64,000 nt of DNA, from contig CAWIUT010000001.1 of NCBI GenBank assembly GCA_963839365.1, positions 496,001 to 560,000 on the forward strand, in the 5' to 3' direction. Position 1 is the stretch's first letter. Each line of letters begins with the position of its first letter. The position numbers and the translations under genes are program-made. Source of the stretch: DASSKA01 sp963839365 (GTDB lineage Bacteria; Actinomycetota; Actinomycetes; Propionibacteriales; Nocardioidaceae). Positions 18,049 to 26,246 of the stretch are shown piece by piece. The notes under the pieces are model-generated. The model saw nothing but the letters and a program-made list of their open reading frames with translations. It was not told the origin of the DNA and made no database searches.

Positions 18049-20269
18049 GTGCTTCGTTGAGCACCCGGGACGGTCGCATCACGGCGGCCGCCTTGTCGTC
18101 GTCGAGCAGGTAGTAGCCGCCGATGTCCGCCGGGGCCCCCTGAACGCCGAGCAGCTCGTTGTTGATCTCCTCCTCGTTCGCCCGCAGCGTCCGCGCCAGC
18201 GATGCGAACGCGTCGGCCAGCTCCTGGTCCTCGGACTGGGCGGCGAGCTCCTCGGCCCAGTAGAGCGCCAGGTAGAAGTGGCTGCCCCGGTTGTCGAGCT
18301 CACCCGCCTTGCGGCGCGGGGACTTGTTCTCGTTGAGCAGGGTCGCGGTCGCTCGGTCCAGGGTGTCGGCGAGGATCTGCGCCCGCTTGTTGCCGGTCAC
18401 GTCGGCCAGGTGCTCCAAGCTGACCGCGAGCGCCAGGAACTCACCCAGGCTGTCCCAGCGCAGGTGGTTCTCCTTCACCAACTGCTGCACGTGCTTGGGT
18501 GCCGACCCGCCGGCGCCGGTCTCGAACAGGCCGCCGCCGTTGATCAGCGGCACCACCGAGAGCATCTTGGCGCTGGTGCCGAGCTCCAGGATCGGGAACA
18601 GGTCCGTCAGGTAGTCGCGCAGCACGTTGCCGGTCACCGAGATGGTGTCCTCCCCGCGCCGGATCCGCTCCAACGAGAACGCGGTCGCCTCGACCGGGGA
18701 CATGATCCGGATGTCGAGGCCGTCGGTGTCCCCCACCAGCCCGGGGTCGGCGAGGTAGCGACGCACCGCGGCGATGAGGTTCGCGTCGTGCGCGCGGGAC
18801 TCGTCCAGCCAGAACACCGCGGGCACGCCGGTGGCCCGCGCGCGGGTGACGGCGAGCTTGACCCAGTCACGGATCGGCACGTCCTTGGTCTGGCACATCC
18901 GCCAGATGTCACCGGCCCCGACCGGGTGCTCCATCAGCGTCGTACCGGACTCGTCGACGACGCGCACCGTGCCGGTGGCCGGCACCTCGAAGGTCTTGTC
19001 GTGGCTGCCGTACTCCTCGGCGGCCTGGGCCATCAGCCCGACGTTGGGCACCGAGCCCATCGTCGCGGGGTCGAACGCGCCGTTGGCCCGGCAGTCCTCG
19101 ATGACCGTCTGGTAGACGTCGGCGTAGCTGCTGTCGGGGATCACGGCCAGCGTGTCGTGCTCGTCGCCGTCCGGGCCCCACATGTGGCCGGAGGTGCGGA
19201 TCATCGCCGGCATCGAGGCGTCCACGATCACGTTGCTCGGCACGTGCAGGTTCGTGATCCCGTTGTCGGAGTCGACCATCGCCAGCGCCGGGCCCTCGTC
19301 GAGGCCCTCCTGCACCGCGGCCTTGATCGCGTCCCGCTCCTCCTCCGGCAGCGACTCGACCGCGGTGAGCAACGCACCGAGGCCGTCGTTGGGGCTGACG
19401 CCGGCGCGGGTCAGCGCCTCGGCGTGCTCGGTGAACAGCTTCGGGAAGAACGCCCTCACCACGTGGCCGAAGATGATCGGGTCCGAGATCTTCATCATGG
19501 TGGCCTTCAGGTGCACCGAGAACAAGATGCCCTCGGCCTTGGCCCGGACGATCTGCTCGGTCAGGAACGCGCGCAGCGGGGCGATCCGCATCACGGTGGC
19601 GTCGACCACCTCGCCGGCCAGCACGGGGACGGACCCGCGCAGCTCGGTGGTGCTGCCGTCGTCCCCGACCAGCTCGATGCGCAGCACGCCCTCGCGCTCG
19701 ATCACGACGGACCTCTCGTTGGAGCAGAAGTCGTCGGCGGTCATGTGCGCCACGTTGGTCCTGGAGTCTTTCGACCACGCGCCCATCGAGTGCGGGTGGT
19801 TGCGTGCGTAGCTCTTCACCGAGGCGGGTGCACGGCGGTCGGAGTTGCCCTGGCGGAGCACCGGGTTGACCGCACTGCCCTTGACCTTGTCGTAGCGGGC
19901 GCGGACCTCCTTCTCCTCGTCGGTCCTCGGCTCGTCGGGGTAGTCGGGCAGGTCGTACCCACGGGACCGGAGCTCGGCGATGGCCGCCTTCACCTGCGGA
20001 ATCGAGGCGCTGATGTTGGGCAGCTTGATGACGTTGGCCTCGGGCTTCTCGACCAGCTCTCCGAGCTCGGCGAGCGCGTCGTCGATGCGTTGCTCGGGGG
20101 CGAGCCGTTCGGGAAACGATGCGATGATGCGGCCGGCAAGCGAGATGTCGCGCGTCTCGACCTCGACGCCCGCGGTGGCGGCGTACGCCGAGATGACCGG
20201 CAGGAGCGAGTAGGTCGCCAGGGCCGGCGCTTCGTCCGTGTGGGTGTAGATGATCTTCGAGTCCGTCAC
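18032..20269 (-). CDS. icd: NADP-dependent isocitrate dehydrogenase, monomeric type
   Basis: Converts isocitrate to 2-oxoglutarate with NADP. The 745-residue length and sequence (DSKIIYTHTDEAPALATYSLL, NPVLRQGNSDRRAP, SHFYLALYWA) identify the large monomeric family, distinct from the short homodimeric enzyme. The start is GTG 20269 with GGAG five bases upstream. The reading frame extends further to 20332, but that would run through the palindrome. It is divergent from mdh, and both promoters sit around the palindrome at 20301-20318. The last 17 bases overlap the MFS gene. Confidence 0.96.
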   Translation of the reverse strand: MTDSKIIYTHTDEAPALATYSLLPVISAYAATAGVEVETRDISLAGRIIASFPERLAPEQRIDDALAELGELVEKPEANVIKLPNISASIPQVKAAIAELRSRGYDLPDYPDEPRTDEEKEVRARYDKVKGSAVNPVLRQGNSDRRAPASVKSYARNHPHSMGAWSKDSRTNVAHMTADDFCSNERSVVIEREGVLRIELVGDDGSTTELRGSVPVLAGEVVDATVMRIAPLRAFLTEQIVRAKAEGILFSVHLKATMMKISDPIIFGHVVRAFFPKLFTEHAEALTRAGVSPNDGLGALLTAVESLPEEERDAIKAAVQEGLDEGPALAMVDSDNGITNLHVPSNVIVDASMPAMIRTSGHMWGPDGDEHDTLAVIPDSSYADVYQTVIEDCRANGAFDPATMGSVPNVGLMAQAAEEYGSHDKTFEVPATGTVRVVDESGTTLMEHPVGAGDIWRMCQTKDVPIRDWVKLAVTRARATGVPAVFWLDESRAHDANLIAAVRRYLADPGLVGDTDGLDIRIMSPVEATAFSLERIRRGEDTISVTGNVLRDYLTDLFPILELGTSAKMLSVVPLINGGGLFETGAGGSAPKHVQQLVKENHLRWDSLGEFLALAVSLEHLADVTGNKRAQILADTLDRATATLLNENKSPRRKAGELDNRGSHFYLALYWAEELAAQSEDQELADAFASLARTLRANEEEINNELLGVQGAPADIGGYYLLDDDKAAAVMRPSRVLNEALAALG

Positions 20270-20300
20270 CGGGGCTCCGTTCCGATGGGCTTCTACCTTG

Positions 20301-20318
20301 TATCTTGACGTCAAGATA
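20301..20318. promoter_or_regulatory. Perfect 18-bp palindrome between icd and mdh
   Basis: TATCTTGACGTCAAGATA is self-complementary over all 18 bases and lies in an AT-rich island of an otherwise GC-rich gap. It contains TTGACG on both strands; on the plus strand TACATC follows after 17 bases. It lies 31 bases before the icd start and 127 before the mdh start. It is well placed to be an operator for one or both TCA genes. I do not recognise the cognate regulator. Confidence 0.65.
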
Positions 20319-20399
20319 ACTCCACCATACATCCCACGCGCGCTCGGCGGGAACCGCCCGTGCCGACGCCCCCGGGACGGTCCGGCCCGCCCGCGCTGC

Positions 20400-20405
20400 T
20401 AGCGT
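20400..20405 (+). promoter_or_regulatory. Candidate mdh -10 box
   Basis: TAGCGT matches the TAnnnT pattern seen at other starts in this window. Transcription from about 20412 would give a 34-base leader containing AGGAGG at 20433-20438, seven bases before the GTG start. Confidence 0.4.
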
Positions 20406-20445
20406 CGGGACGTCGAAGGACCGGGACCGCCCAGGAGGAGATGTC

Positions 20446-21435
20446 GTGACCATGAGCCCCGTCAAGGTTGCCGTGACCGGCGCCGCCGGCCAGATCGGCT
20501 ACAGCCTGCTCTTCCGGATCGCCACCGGCGAGCTGCTCGGCCCGGACACCCCCGTCGAGCTGCGGCTGCTGGAGATCACCCCGGCTCTGAAGGCACTCGA
20601 GGGCGTGGTGATGGAGCTCGACGACTGCGCCTTCCCGAACCTCGCCGGCGTCGAGATCGGCGATGACGCGGAGAAGGTCTTCGAGGGCGCCGACCTGGCG
20701 CTGCTGGTCGGCGCCCGCCCGCGCACCAAGGGCATGGAGCGAGGCGACCTGCTCGAGGCGAACGGCGCCATCTTCACCACGCAGGGCAGGGCGCTCAACA
20801 AGGTGGCCGCCTCGGGCGTGCGGGTGCTCGTCACGGGGAACCCGGCCAACACCAACGCGCTGATCGCGATGAGCAACGCCCCGGACATCCCGCAGGAGCG
20901 GTTCTCCGCACTGACGCGGCTGGACCACAACCGGGCGATGTCCCAGCTGGCCGCCAAGACCGGCGCCCCGGTCTCCGCCATCAAGAAGCTGACCATCTGG
21001 GGCAACCACTCCGCCACCCAGTACCCCGACATCTTCCACGCCGAGGTCGGCGGCCGGAACGCCGCCGAGGTGGTGGCCGACCAGTCCTGGATCGAGAACG
21101 ACTTCATCCCCACCGTCGCCAAGCGGGGCGCGGCGATCATCGAGGCACGCGGCAGCTCGTCGGCCGCGAGCGCGGCCTCCGCCACCATCAACGCCGCCCA
21201 CGACTGGCTGTCGGGGTCCCCCGAGGGCGACTGGGTCTCCATGGCAGTGGTCTCCGACGGCTCCTACGGAGTGCCCGAGGGCCTGATCTCGTCCTTCCCG
21301 GTGACCACCAAGGACGGCGAGTGGAGCATCGTGCAGGGCCTGGACATCGACGACTTCTCCCGCGGCAAGATCGACGCCAGCGCCGCCGAGCTGGCCGACG
21401 AGCGCTCCGCGGTCAAGGACCTCGGGCTGATCTAG
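20446..21435 (+). CDS. mdh: Malate dehydrogenase
   Basis: NAD-dependent malate to oxaloacetate step of the TCA cycle, 329 residues. The NAD fold is TGAAGQIGYS (11-20). The active-site loop GARPRTKGMERGDL carries the substrate arginines, LDHNRAMSQLA the catalytic Asp region, and IWGNHSATQYPD the catalytic His. The start GTG 20446 has AGGAGG at ideal spacing; ATG 20452 is two codons later. It resembles cytosolic-type enzymes. It is divergent from icd with a shared control region. Confidence 0.97.
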   Translation: MTMSPVKVAVTGAAGQIGYSLLFRIATGELLGPDTPVELRLLEITPALKALEGVVMELDDCAFPNLAGVEIGDDAEKVFEGADLALLVGARPRTKGMERGDLLEANGAIFTTQGRALNKVAASGVRVLVTGNPANTNALIAMSNAPDIPQERFSALTRLDHNRAMSQLAAKTGAPVSAIKKLTIWGNHSATQYPDIFHAEVGGRNAAEVVADQSWIENDFIPTVAKRGAAIIEARGSSSAASAASATINAAHDWLSGSPEGDWVSMAVVSDGSYGVPEGLISSFPVTTKDGEWSIVQGLDIDDFSRGKIDASAAELADERSAVKDLGLI

Positions 21436-21437
21436 GC

Positions 21438-21776
21438 TCAGCGGGGCGGCTGGCTGGGGATGATCACCGCCAGCACGAGCAGCGCCACTCCGGCGACCAC
21501 CAGCATGACCACGTCGGCCAGCTTGCGGCGCACCCGGAGCATCCCGGCGGCGTGCTCGCTGAGCACCAGCCGGGTGACCGCGGCCAGCAGCAAGGAGCCG
21601 CCGATCCAGCTCACGCCGGTGCGCCAAGGCCCGGCGGCGGTCAGCACCAGCCCGGCCAGGGCCATCCCCAGCACGACCAGGTAGACGACCCCGCCGAAGG
21701 TCTGGGGTCTGCGTCGGGGTCCGCGGTCCGCGGTCACCTGCGGCGCCTCAGTCAGCAAGCTGCTGCTCGGCGGCAT
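21438..21776 (-). CDS. DUF3017 small membrane protein
   Basis: 112-residue protein with three hydrophobic segments (about 29-47, 53-70 and 86-105), matching the DUF3017 family that follows folD in many actinobacteria. Function is unknown. The ATG at 21776 overlaps the folD end by 29 bases; GTG at 21737, after the folD stop, is an equally possible start. It converges with mdh, two bases apart. Confidence 0.75.
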   Translation of the reverse strand: MPPSSSLLTEAPQVTADRGPRRRPQTFGGVVYLVVLGMALAGLVLTAAGPWRTGVSWIGGSLLLAAVTRLVLSEHAAGMLRVRRKLADVVMLVVAGVALLVLAVIIPSQPPR

Positions 21777-22611
21777 GCACGATGTTCGACAGCAGCATGG
21801 CCCGGGTCATCGGTCCGACACCCCCGGGGTTCGGGGACACCCAGCCGGCCACGTCGTACACGTCCTGGGCAACGTCGCCGGCGATCTTGCCGTCCACGCG
21901 GGACACGCCCACGTCGAGGACCGCGGCCCCGGGCTTCACCATGTCGGCGGTGATGATCCCCGGCTTGCCGGCCGCCGCCACCACGATGTCCGCGGCCCGC
22001 ACGTGGGAGGCCAGGTCCCGGGTGCCGGTGTGGCACAACGTGACGGTCGCGTTCTCGCTGCGTCGGGTGAGCAGCAGCCCCAACGGCCGGCCCACCGTGA
22101 CGCCCCGGCCGATCACACAGACCTCCGCACCCGCGATCGGCACGTCGTGGCGACGCAACAGCTCCACGATGCCGTACGGCGTGCACGGCAGCGGTGCCTC
22201 CCGGCCCAGGACCAGCCAACCCAGGTTCATCGGGTGCAGCCCGTCCACGTCCTTGGCCGGGTCGACCTGGCCGAGGATGGCGTGCTCGTCCATGTGCGAG
22301 GGCAGCGGCAGCTGCACCAGGAACCCGGTGCACTCGGGGTTGGCGTTCAGGTCCGCCACCGCGGTCTCGACCTCGGCCTGGGTGGCCGTCTCGGGCAGGT
22401 CCACCCGGATCGATGCGATGCCCACCTCGGCGCAGTCGCGATGCTTGCCGCGCACGTACCAGACGCTGCCGGGGTCCTCGCCGACCAGCACGGTGCCGAG
22501 CCCGGGAAACACGCCGCGTTCCCGCAGCTTCGCCACCCGTTCGGCGAGCTCGGCCTTGATGATGCCCGCGGTCTTCTTGCCGTCCAGGATCTGTGCCGTC
22601 ACGGAGTCCAT
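21748..22611 (-). CDS. folD: Bifunctional methylenetetrahydrofolate dehydrogenase/cyclohydrolase
   Basis: Interconverts methylene-, methenyl- and formyl-tetrahydrofolate, supplying the formyl groups used by the PurN and PurH enzymes encoded just upstream. 287 residues, normal length. The catalytic Lys lies in WYVRGKHRDC, GFLVQLPLPSHMD and KDVDGLHPMNLG are family signatures, GRGVTVGRP binds NADP, and PNPGGVGPMTRAML closes the protein. The leftward gene order purN, purH, folD, DUF3017 suggests a one-carbon/purine unit. Confidence 0.96.
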   Translation of the reverse strand: MDSVTAQILDGKKTAGIIKAELAERVAKLRERGVFPGLGTVLVGEDPGSVWYVRGKHRDCAEVGIASIRVDLPETATQAEVETAVADLNANPECTGFLVQLPLPSHMDEHAILGQVDPAKDVDGLHPMNLGWLVLGREAPLPCTPYGIVELLRRHDVPIAGAEVCVIGRGVTVGRPLGLLLTRRSENATVTLCHTGTRDLASHVRAADIVVAAAGKPGIITADMVKPGAAVLDVGVSRVDGKIAGDVAQDVYDVAGWVSPNPGGVGPMTRAMLLSNIVHAAEQQLAD

Positions 22612-22648
22612 CCTCCCATGGGGTGCGCAGGACGTCGGGGACGCCGCC

Positions 22649-24229
22649 TCAGTGGTAGAAGTGCCGGGTGCCGGTGAAGTACATCGTCAGGCCGGCGGCC
22701 TTCGCCGCGGCGACCACTTCGTCATCCCGCACCGAGCCACCGGGCTCGACGACCGCCTTCACGCCGCCGTCGATGAGGATCTGCAAGCCGTCGGGGAACG
22801 GGAAGAACGCGTCGGACGCGGCGACCGAACCGGCGGCGCGGTCCCCGGCCCGCGCCACGGCCAGCTGTGCGGCGTCGACCCGGTTGACCTGCCCCATCCC
22901 CACCCCGACGGAGGCACCGTCGTGGGCGAGCAGGATCGCGTTCGACTTCACCGACCGGCAGGCCCGCCAGGCGAACGCCAGGTCGGCCAGCAGCCCGGGT
23001 GAGGCCGGTTCGCCCGCGGCCAGGGTCCAGGTGGCCGGGTCGTCGCCCGGGGCGTCGACGCGGTCCACCTGCTGCATGAGCACGCCGCCGCTGATGCCGT
23101 GGAACTCCACGGGGTCGGGGTGCTCGTCGGCGGGGCAACGCAGCAGTCTGATGTTCTTCTTGCGGGACAGCACCTCGACCGCGCCATCCTCGTAGGCGGG
23201 GGCCACGACCACTTCGGTGAAGATCTCCGCGACCTGCTCGGCCATCGCGACGCTGACCGGCCTGTTGGTGGCGATCACCCCGCCGAACGCCGACAGCGGG
23301 TCGCAGGCGTGCGCCTTGCGGTGCGCCTCGGCGACATCTCCGCCGACCGCGATGCCGCAGGGGTTCGCGTGCTTGACGACCGCGACCGCGGTCTCGGCGA
23401 AGTCGTACGCCGCACGGCGGGCCGCGTCCGCGTCGACGTAGTTGTTGTAGGACATCTCCTTGCCGTGCAGCTGCTCCGCCGAGGCAAGCCCGCCCCGCCA
23501 GTGCCGGTAGAGCGCCGCGCCCTGGTGCGGGTTCTCCCCGTAGCGCAGCACCGTCGCCCGCTCCCAGGTCGCACCGGTCCAGGCGGGAAAGCCCGACCCC
23601 TCGGAGGTGCCGGTGAGCACGGTTCCCATCCACGAGGCGACCGCGACGTCGTACGACGCGGTGTGCGCGAACGCCTCGGCGGCCAGCCGCCGGCGCTCCT
23701 CGAGGGTGAACCCCCCGCCGCTGACGGCGTCCAGCACCGCACCGTAGGAACAGGGCGAGGTCACGATCGCCACGCTCGGGTGGTTCTTGGCGGCCGCACG
23801 GACCATCGAAGGGCCGCCGATGTCGATCTGCTCCACGCACTCGTCCGGGCTCGCGCCGGAGGCCACCGTGTCGGCGAACGGGTACAGGTTGGAGACCACC
23901 AGGTCGAACGGCTCGACACCGAGCTCCTCGAGCTGGGCGCGGTGCGAGTCCAGCCTCAGGTCCGCGAGGATGCCGGCGTGCACCTTGGGGTGCAGCGTCT
24001 TCACCCGGCCGTCCAGGCACTCCGGGAAGCCGGTGAGCTCCTCCACCTTGGTCACCGGCACGCCCGCGTCGGCGATCCGGCCGGCGGTCGACCCGGTGGA
24101 GACGATGGCGACGCCGGCCCGGTGCAGCCCGGTGGCGAGCTCCTCCAACCCGGTCTTGTCGTACACCGAGATCAAGGCTCGCTTGATCTGCCGCTTGTCA
24201 GGCACTGGGTCACTCACTGGGTCACTCAC
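22649..24229 (-). CDS. purH: Bifunctional AICAR transformylase/IMP cyclohydrolase
   Basis: Catalyses the last two steps to IMP. 526 residues if read from GTG 24229. The N-terminal IMP cyclohydrolase domain (about 13-150) shows LISVYDKTGLEELA and GRVKTLHPKVHAGIL. The C-terminal transformylase has RYGENPHQGAALY, VVKHANPCGIAVG and SDAFFPFPDG. The start is unusual: three in-frame GTG codons (24229, 24217, 24205) lie within a 12-base tandem repeat. The first overlaps the purN stop as GTGA. The conserved part begins DKRQIKRALIS, so any of the three is workable. Confidence 0.96.
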   Translation of the reverse strand: MSDPVSDPVPDKRQIKRALISVYDKTGLEELATGLHRAGVAIVSTGSTAGRIADAGVPVTKVEELTGFPECLDGRVKTLHPKVHAGILADLRLDSHRAQLEELGVEPFDLVVSNLYPFADTVASGASPDECVEQIDIGGPSMVRAAAKNHPSVAIVTSPCSYGAVLDAVSGGGFTLEERRRLAAEAFAHTASYDVAVASWMGTVLTGTSEGSGFPAWTGATWERATVLRYGENPHQGAALYRHWRGGLASAEQLHGKEMSYNNYVDADAARRAAYDFAETAVAVVKHANPCGIAVGGDVAEAHRKAHACDPLSAFGGVIATNRPVSVAMAEQVAEIFTEVVVAPAYEDGAVEVLSRKKNIRLLRCPADEHPDPVEFHGISGGVLMQQVDRVDAPGDDPATWTLAAGEPASPGLLADLAFAWRACRSVKSNAILLAHDGASVGVGMGQVNRVDAAQLAVARAGDRAAGSVAASDAFFPFPDGLQILIDGGVKAVVEPGGSVRDDEVVAAAKAAGLTMYFTGTRHFYH

Positions 24230-24232
24230 TGG
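24203..24232. repeat. 12-bp repeat duplicating the purH start codon
   Basis: cactgggtcact occurs twice and is followed by a half unit, giving VSDP-VSDP-VPD at the PurH N-terminus. Each unit carries its own GTG, and the outermost unit also holds the purN stop. Confidence 0.75.
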
Positions 24233-24855
24233 CCGAACCGCACCTTCCTGTCGGTGATGGTGAATCCTTCGCGCGCCATCCGTCCCACGCTGTCCACGAG
24301 CATCTGCCGCTCGGCGACCTTGATCCGCTCGTGCAGCGCCGCCACGTCGTCGTCGTCGAGGACCGGCACCGCGGTCTGCGCGATGATCGGCCCGGTGTCC
24401 ACACCCTCGTCGACGAGGAACAGCGTGGCACCGGTGACCTTGACGCCGTGCTCCAGCGCGTCGGCGGCGCCGGTCATCCCGGGGAACGACGGCAGCAGCG
24501 CCGGGTGGGTGTTGAGGTACCTGCCGCCGAACTCGGCGAGGAAGCAGGCTCCGGCGAGCTTCATGAACCCGGCCGAGACCACCAGGTCCGGCGTGTGCTC
24601 CCGGCACGAGGCGGTGACCGCCGCGTCCCACTCCTCCCGGGTCGCGAAGTCCTTGACCCGGTGCACGAACGTCGGGATGCCCGCCCGACGGGCCCGCTCG
24701 AGGCCCTCGATGCCGTCCCGGTCGGCACCTACGGCGACCACCTGCGCCCCGTACGACGGGTCGCGGGACGCGTCCAGCAGCGCCTGCAGGTTCGTCCCCG
24801 CGCCGGAGACGAGAACGACCACGCGCGCCGGACGGCGGGGCATGGGGAGGGACAC
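24226..24855 (-). CDS. purN: Phosphoribosylglycinamide formyltransferase
   Basis: Formyl-THF-dependent GAR transformylase, the third step of purine synthesis, 209 residues. SGAGTNLQALLDA is the phosphate loop. The catalytic Asn and His lie in NTHPALLPSFPG and the Asp in VDEGVDTGPIIAQ. The GTG at 24855 lies six bases after a TAGCCT box, so the mRNA is probably leaderless; ATG 24843 is an alternative. It overlaps purH by four bases. Confidence 0.95.
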   Translation of the reverse strand: MSLPMPRRPARVVVLVSGAGTNLQALLDASRDPSYGAQVVAVGADRDGIEGLERARRAGIPTFVHRVKDFATREEWDAAVTASCREHTPDLVVSAGFMKLAGACFLAEFGGRYLNTHPALLPSFPGMTGAADALEHGVKVTGATLFLVDEGVDTGPIIAQTAVPVLDDDDVAALHERIKVAERQMLVDSVGRMAREGFTITDRKVRFGQ

Positions 24856-24861
24856 GCCGAC

Positions 24862-24867
24862 AGGCTA
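24862..24867 (-). promoter_or_regulatory. Leaderless -10 box for purN-purH
   Basis: TAGCCT on the minus strand is followed by six bases and then the purN GTG. This spacing puts the start codon at the expected first transcribed base. The same arrangement occurs at 28091 and 31538 and, with a 7-base gap, at 43505. Confidence 0.5.
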
Positions 24868-24911
24868 CCGAGGCCGCCCGGCTCCGGCGGACTCGGCCGT
24901 GCTGCGGCCGG

Positions 24912-26096
24912 CTACGAACGCCGGACCAGCCAGGTGCCGAGCAGACCGCCGACCACCCCGCCCACCCCCAGGGAGAGCACGGCCACCGGGAGCAGCTGGC
25001 CGAACGCCACGCCGACCTCGCTCATCCGCCCCGGACCGACCGACCCGCCGGCCAGCCCGGTGACCAGGGCGAGCAGCACACCACCGCCCACACCGCCGGC
25101 CACGCCGTGCAGCGCGCCCCGCTCGAAGCGGCGCACCCCGCAGCGGCGCGTCGCCAGCGCCATCGCCAGCGCGCCGGCCAGCACCGGCACCCCCATCAGG
25201 GCCAGGGTCCACCCGTGGGTGGGCCCGTCCCCGGGCAGCGCGGCCAGCAGCGGGAACGCGGGCACCGGGCCCAGCGACACCGCGGTCGGGGACACCACCG
25301 TGCCCACCCCGACCGCGAAACCGGGCCCGAGCAGGTAGCTGCCGGTGAGCAGCACCGCGTTCGGCGCCAGACAGGCCACCACCAGCGTGTAGAGCAGGCC
25401 GCCAACCGGGTCCACGTGCAGGCCGGACAGCACGTTCGCGGCGGCACCGAACCCGCGCAGCAGACCGATCGCAAGCACCAGCGCGCTGGCAGCCAGCGTG
25501 ACCAGGACGGTGGCCATCGCGCCCCGCACACCGGCCGCCACGGCCCCCGGCAACCGGGAGTGCCACGACCGGCCCGGGTCCGGGACCAGTCCGGCCCCGC
25601 CGGTCACGAAGGCGAGCACGAACCCGCCGACGAAGGCGAGCAGCGGACGGGGGGCGGCCGCGCCGGTGGACACCGCGGACGCCACCACCGCCGCGACCAC
25701 GCCGTACACCCCGGCCAGCACCGCGGCGGCCAGCCAGGCGGCGCCGGGGCCGGGCACGGCAGAGGTACGCCGCGCCCACCGGCCGGTGCGGTGGCACACC
25801 AGCGCGCACAGCACACTCAGCCCGAGCGGGACCATGGTGAGGTGCGCGCCGGCCAGGTCCAGCTGCGCCCCATGGGCCAGCAGCCATGCATCGGCTCCCA
25901 CGCGCAGCGCATCCGCGGTGCTGCCCTGCGTGGCCGCGCCGGAGGCCAGCCAGCCGGCGACAGCGACCGCGAGACAGCCCAGCAGCACCGTCAACGACGA
26001 GACCAGGCCGGCGATCGCCGCACCCACCGGGAGCGGTCGCAGCGCCTCGTCGGTGCCCCGGATCGCTCCGCGTGCCGAGGTGAGCAGATCAGCCAT
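24912..26096 (-). CDS. DUF6350/PerM-like multi-pass membrane protein
   Basis: 394-residue, Gly/Ala/Val-rich membrane protein with about 9-10 hydrophobic segments. The neighbourhood (sucCD on one side, purN-purH on the other) and the LPVGAAIAGLVSSL opening match the actinobacterial DUF6350 family, whose mycobacterial member PerM is tied to cell division and stress survival. The start is ATG 26096 after a GAGG-rich stretch. No catalytic motif is seen, and the role is inferred from synteny. Confidence 0.75.
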   Translation of the reverse strand: MADLLTSARGAIRGTDEALRPLPVGAAIAGLVSSLTVLLGCLAVAVAGWLASGAATQGSTADALRVGADAWLLAHGAQLDLAGAHLTMVPLGLSVLCALVCHRTGRWARRTSAVPGPGAAWLAAAVLAGVYGVVAAVVASAVSTGAAAPRPLLAFVGGFVLAFVTGGAGLVPDPGRSWHSRLPGAVAAGVRGAMATVLVTLAASALVLAIGLLRGFGAAANVLSGLHVDPVGGLLYTLVVACLAPNAVLLTGSYLLGPGFAVGVGTVVSPTAVSLGPVPAFPLLAALPGDGPTHGWTLALMGVPVLAGALAMALATRRCGVRRFERGALHGVAGGVGGGVLLALVTGLAGGSVGPGRMSEVGVAFGQLLPVAVLSLGVGGVVGGLLGTWLVRRS

Positions 26097-26197
26097 CGCC
26101 TCATCCTCACCCACCGCCGCCGCGGCCCGGCGCTCCCACGCCGTGTGCCCGTGGGCAGCGCTTTCCGCCCGGGTCGCGGCGGCACCGCAGCACCGCG

Positions 26198-26203
26198 TAG
26201 CCT
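26198..26203 (+). promoter_or_regulatory. Candidate -10 box of the sigma-like gene
   Basis: TAGCCT lies 49 bases before the ATG at 26247; GGAGGAC lies just ahead of that start. The rest of the 150-base gap towards perM shows nothing else I can name. Confidence 0.35.
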
Positions 26204-26246
26204 CCTGCTCGCGAGTCGGGCGAACACGGCGGTCATCGGAGGACGG

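Noticed and set aside
25107..26246. Plus-strand extension of the sigma-like gene by 380 codons
   Set aside because: It lies opposite perM and reads as Gln/His/Gly/Arg-rich shadow; the sigma-like domain begins at ATG 26247 with a ribosome site.
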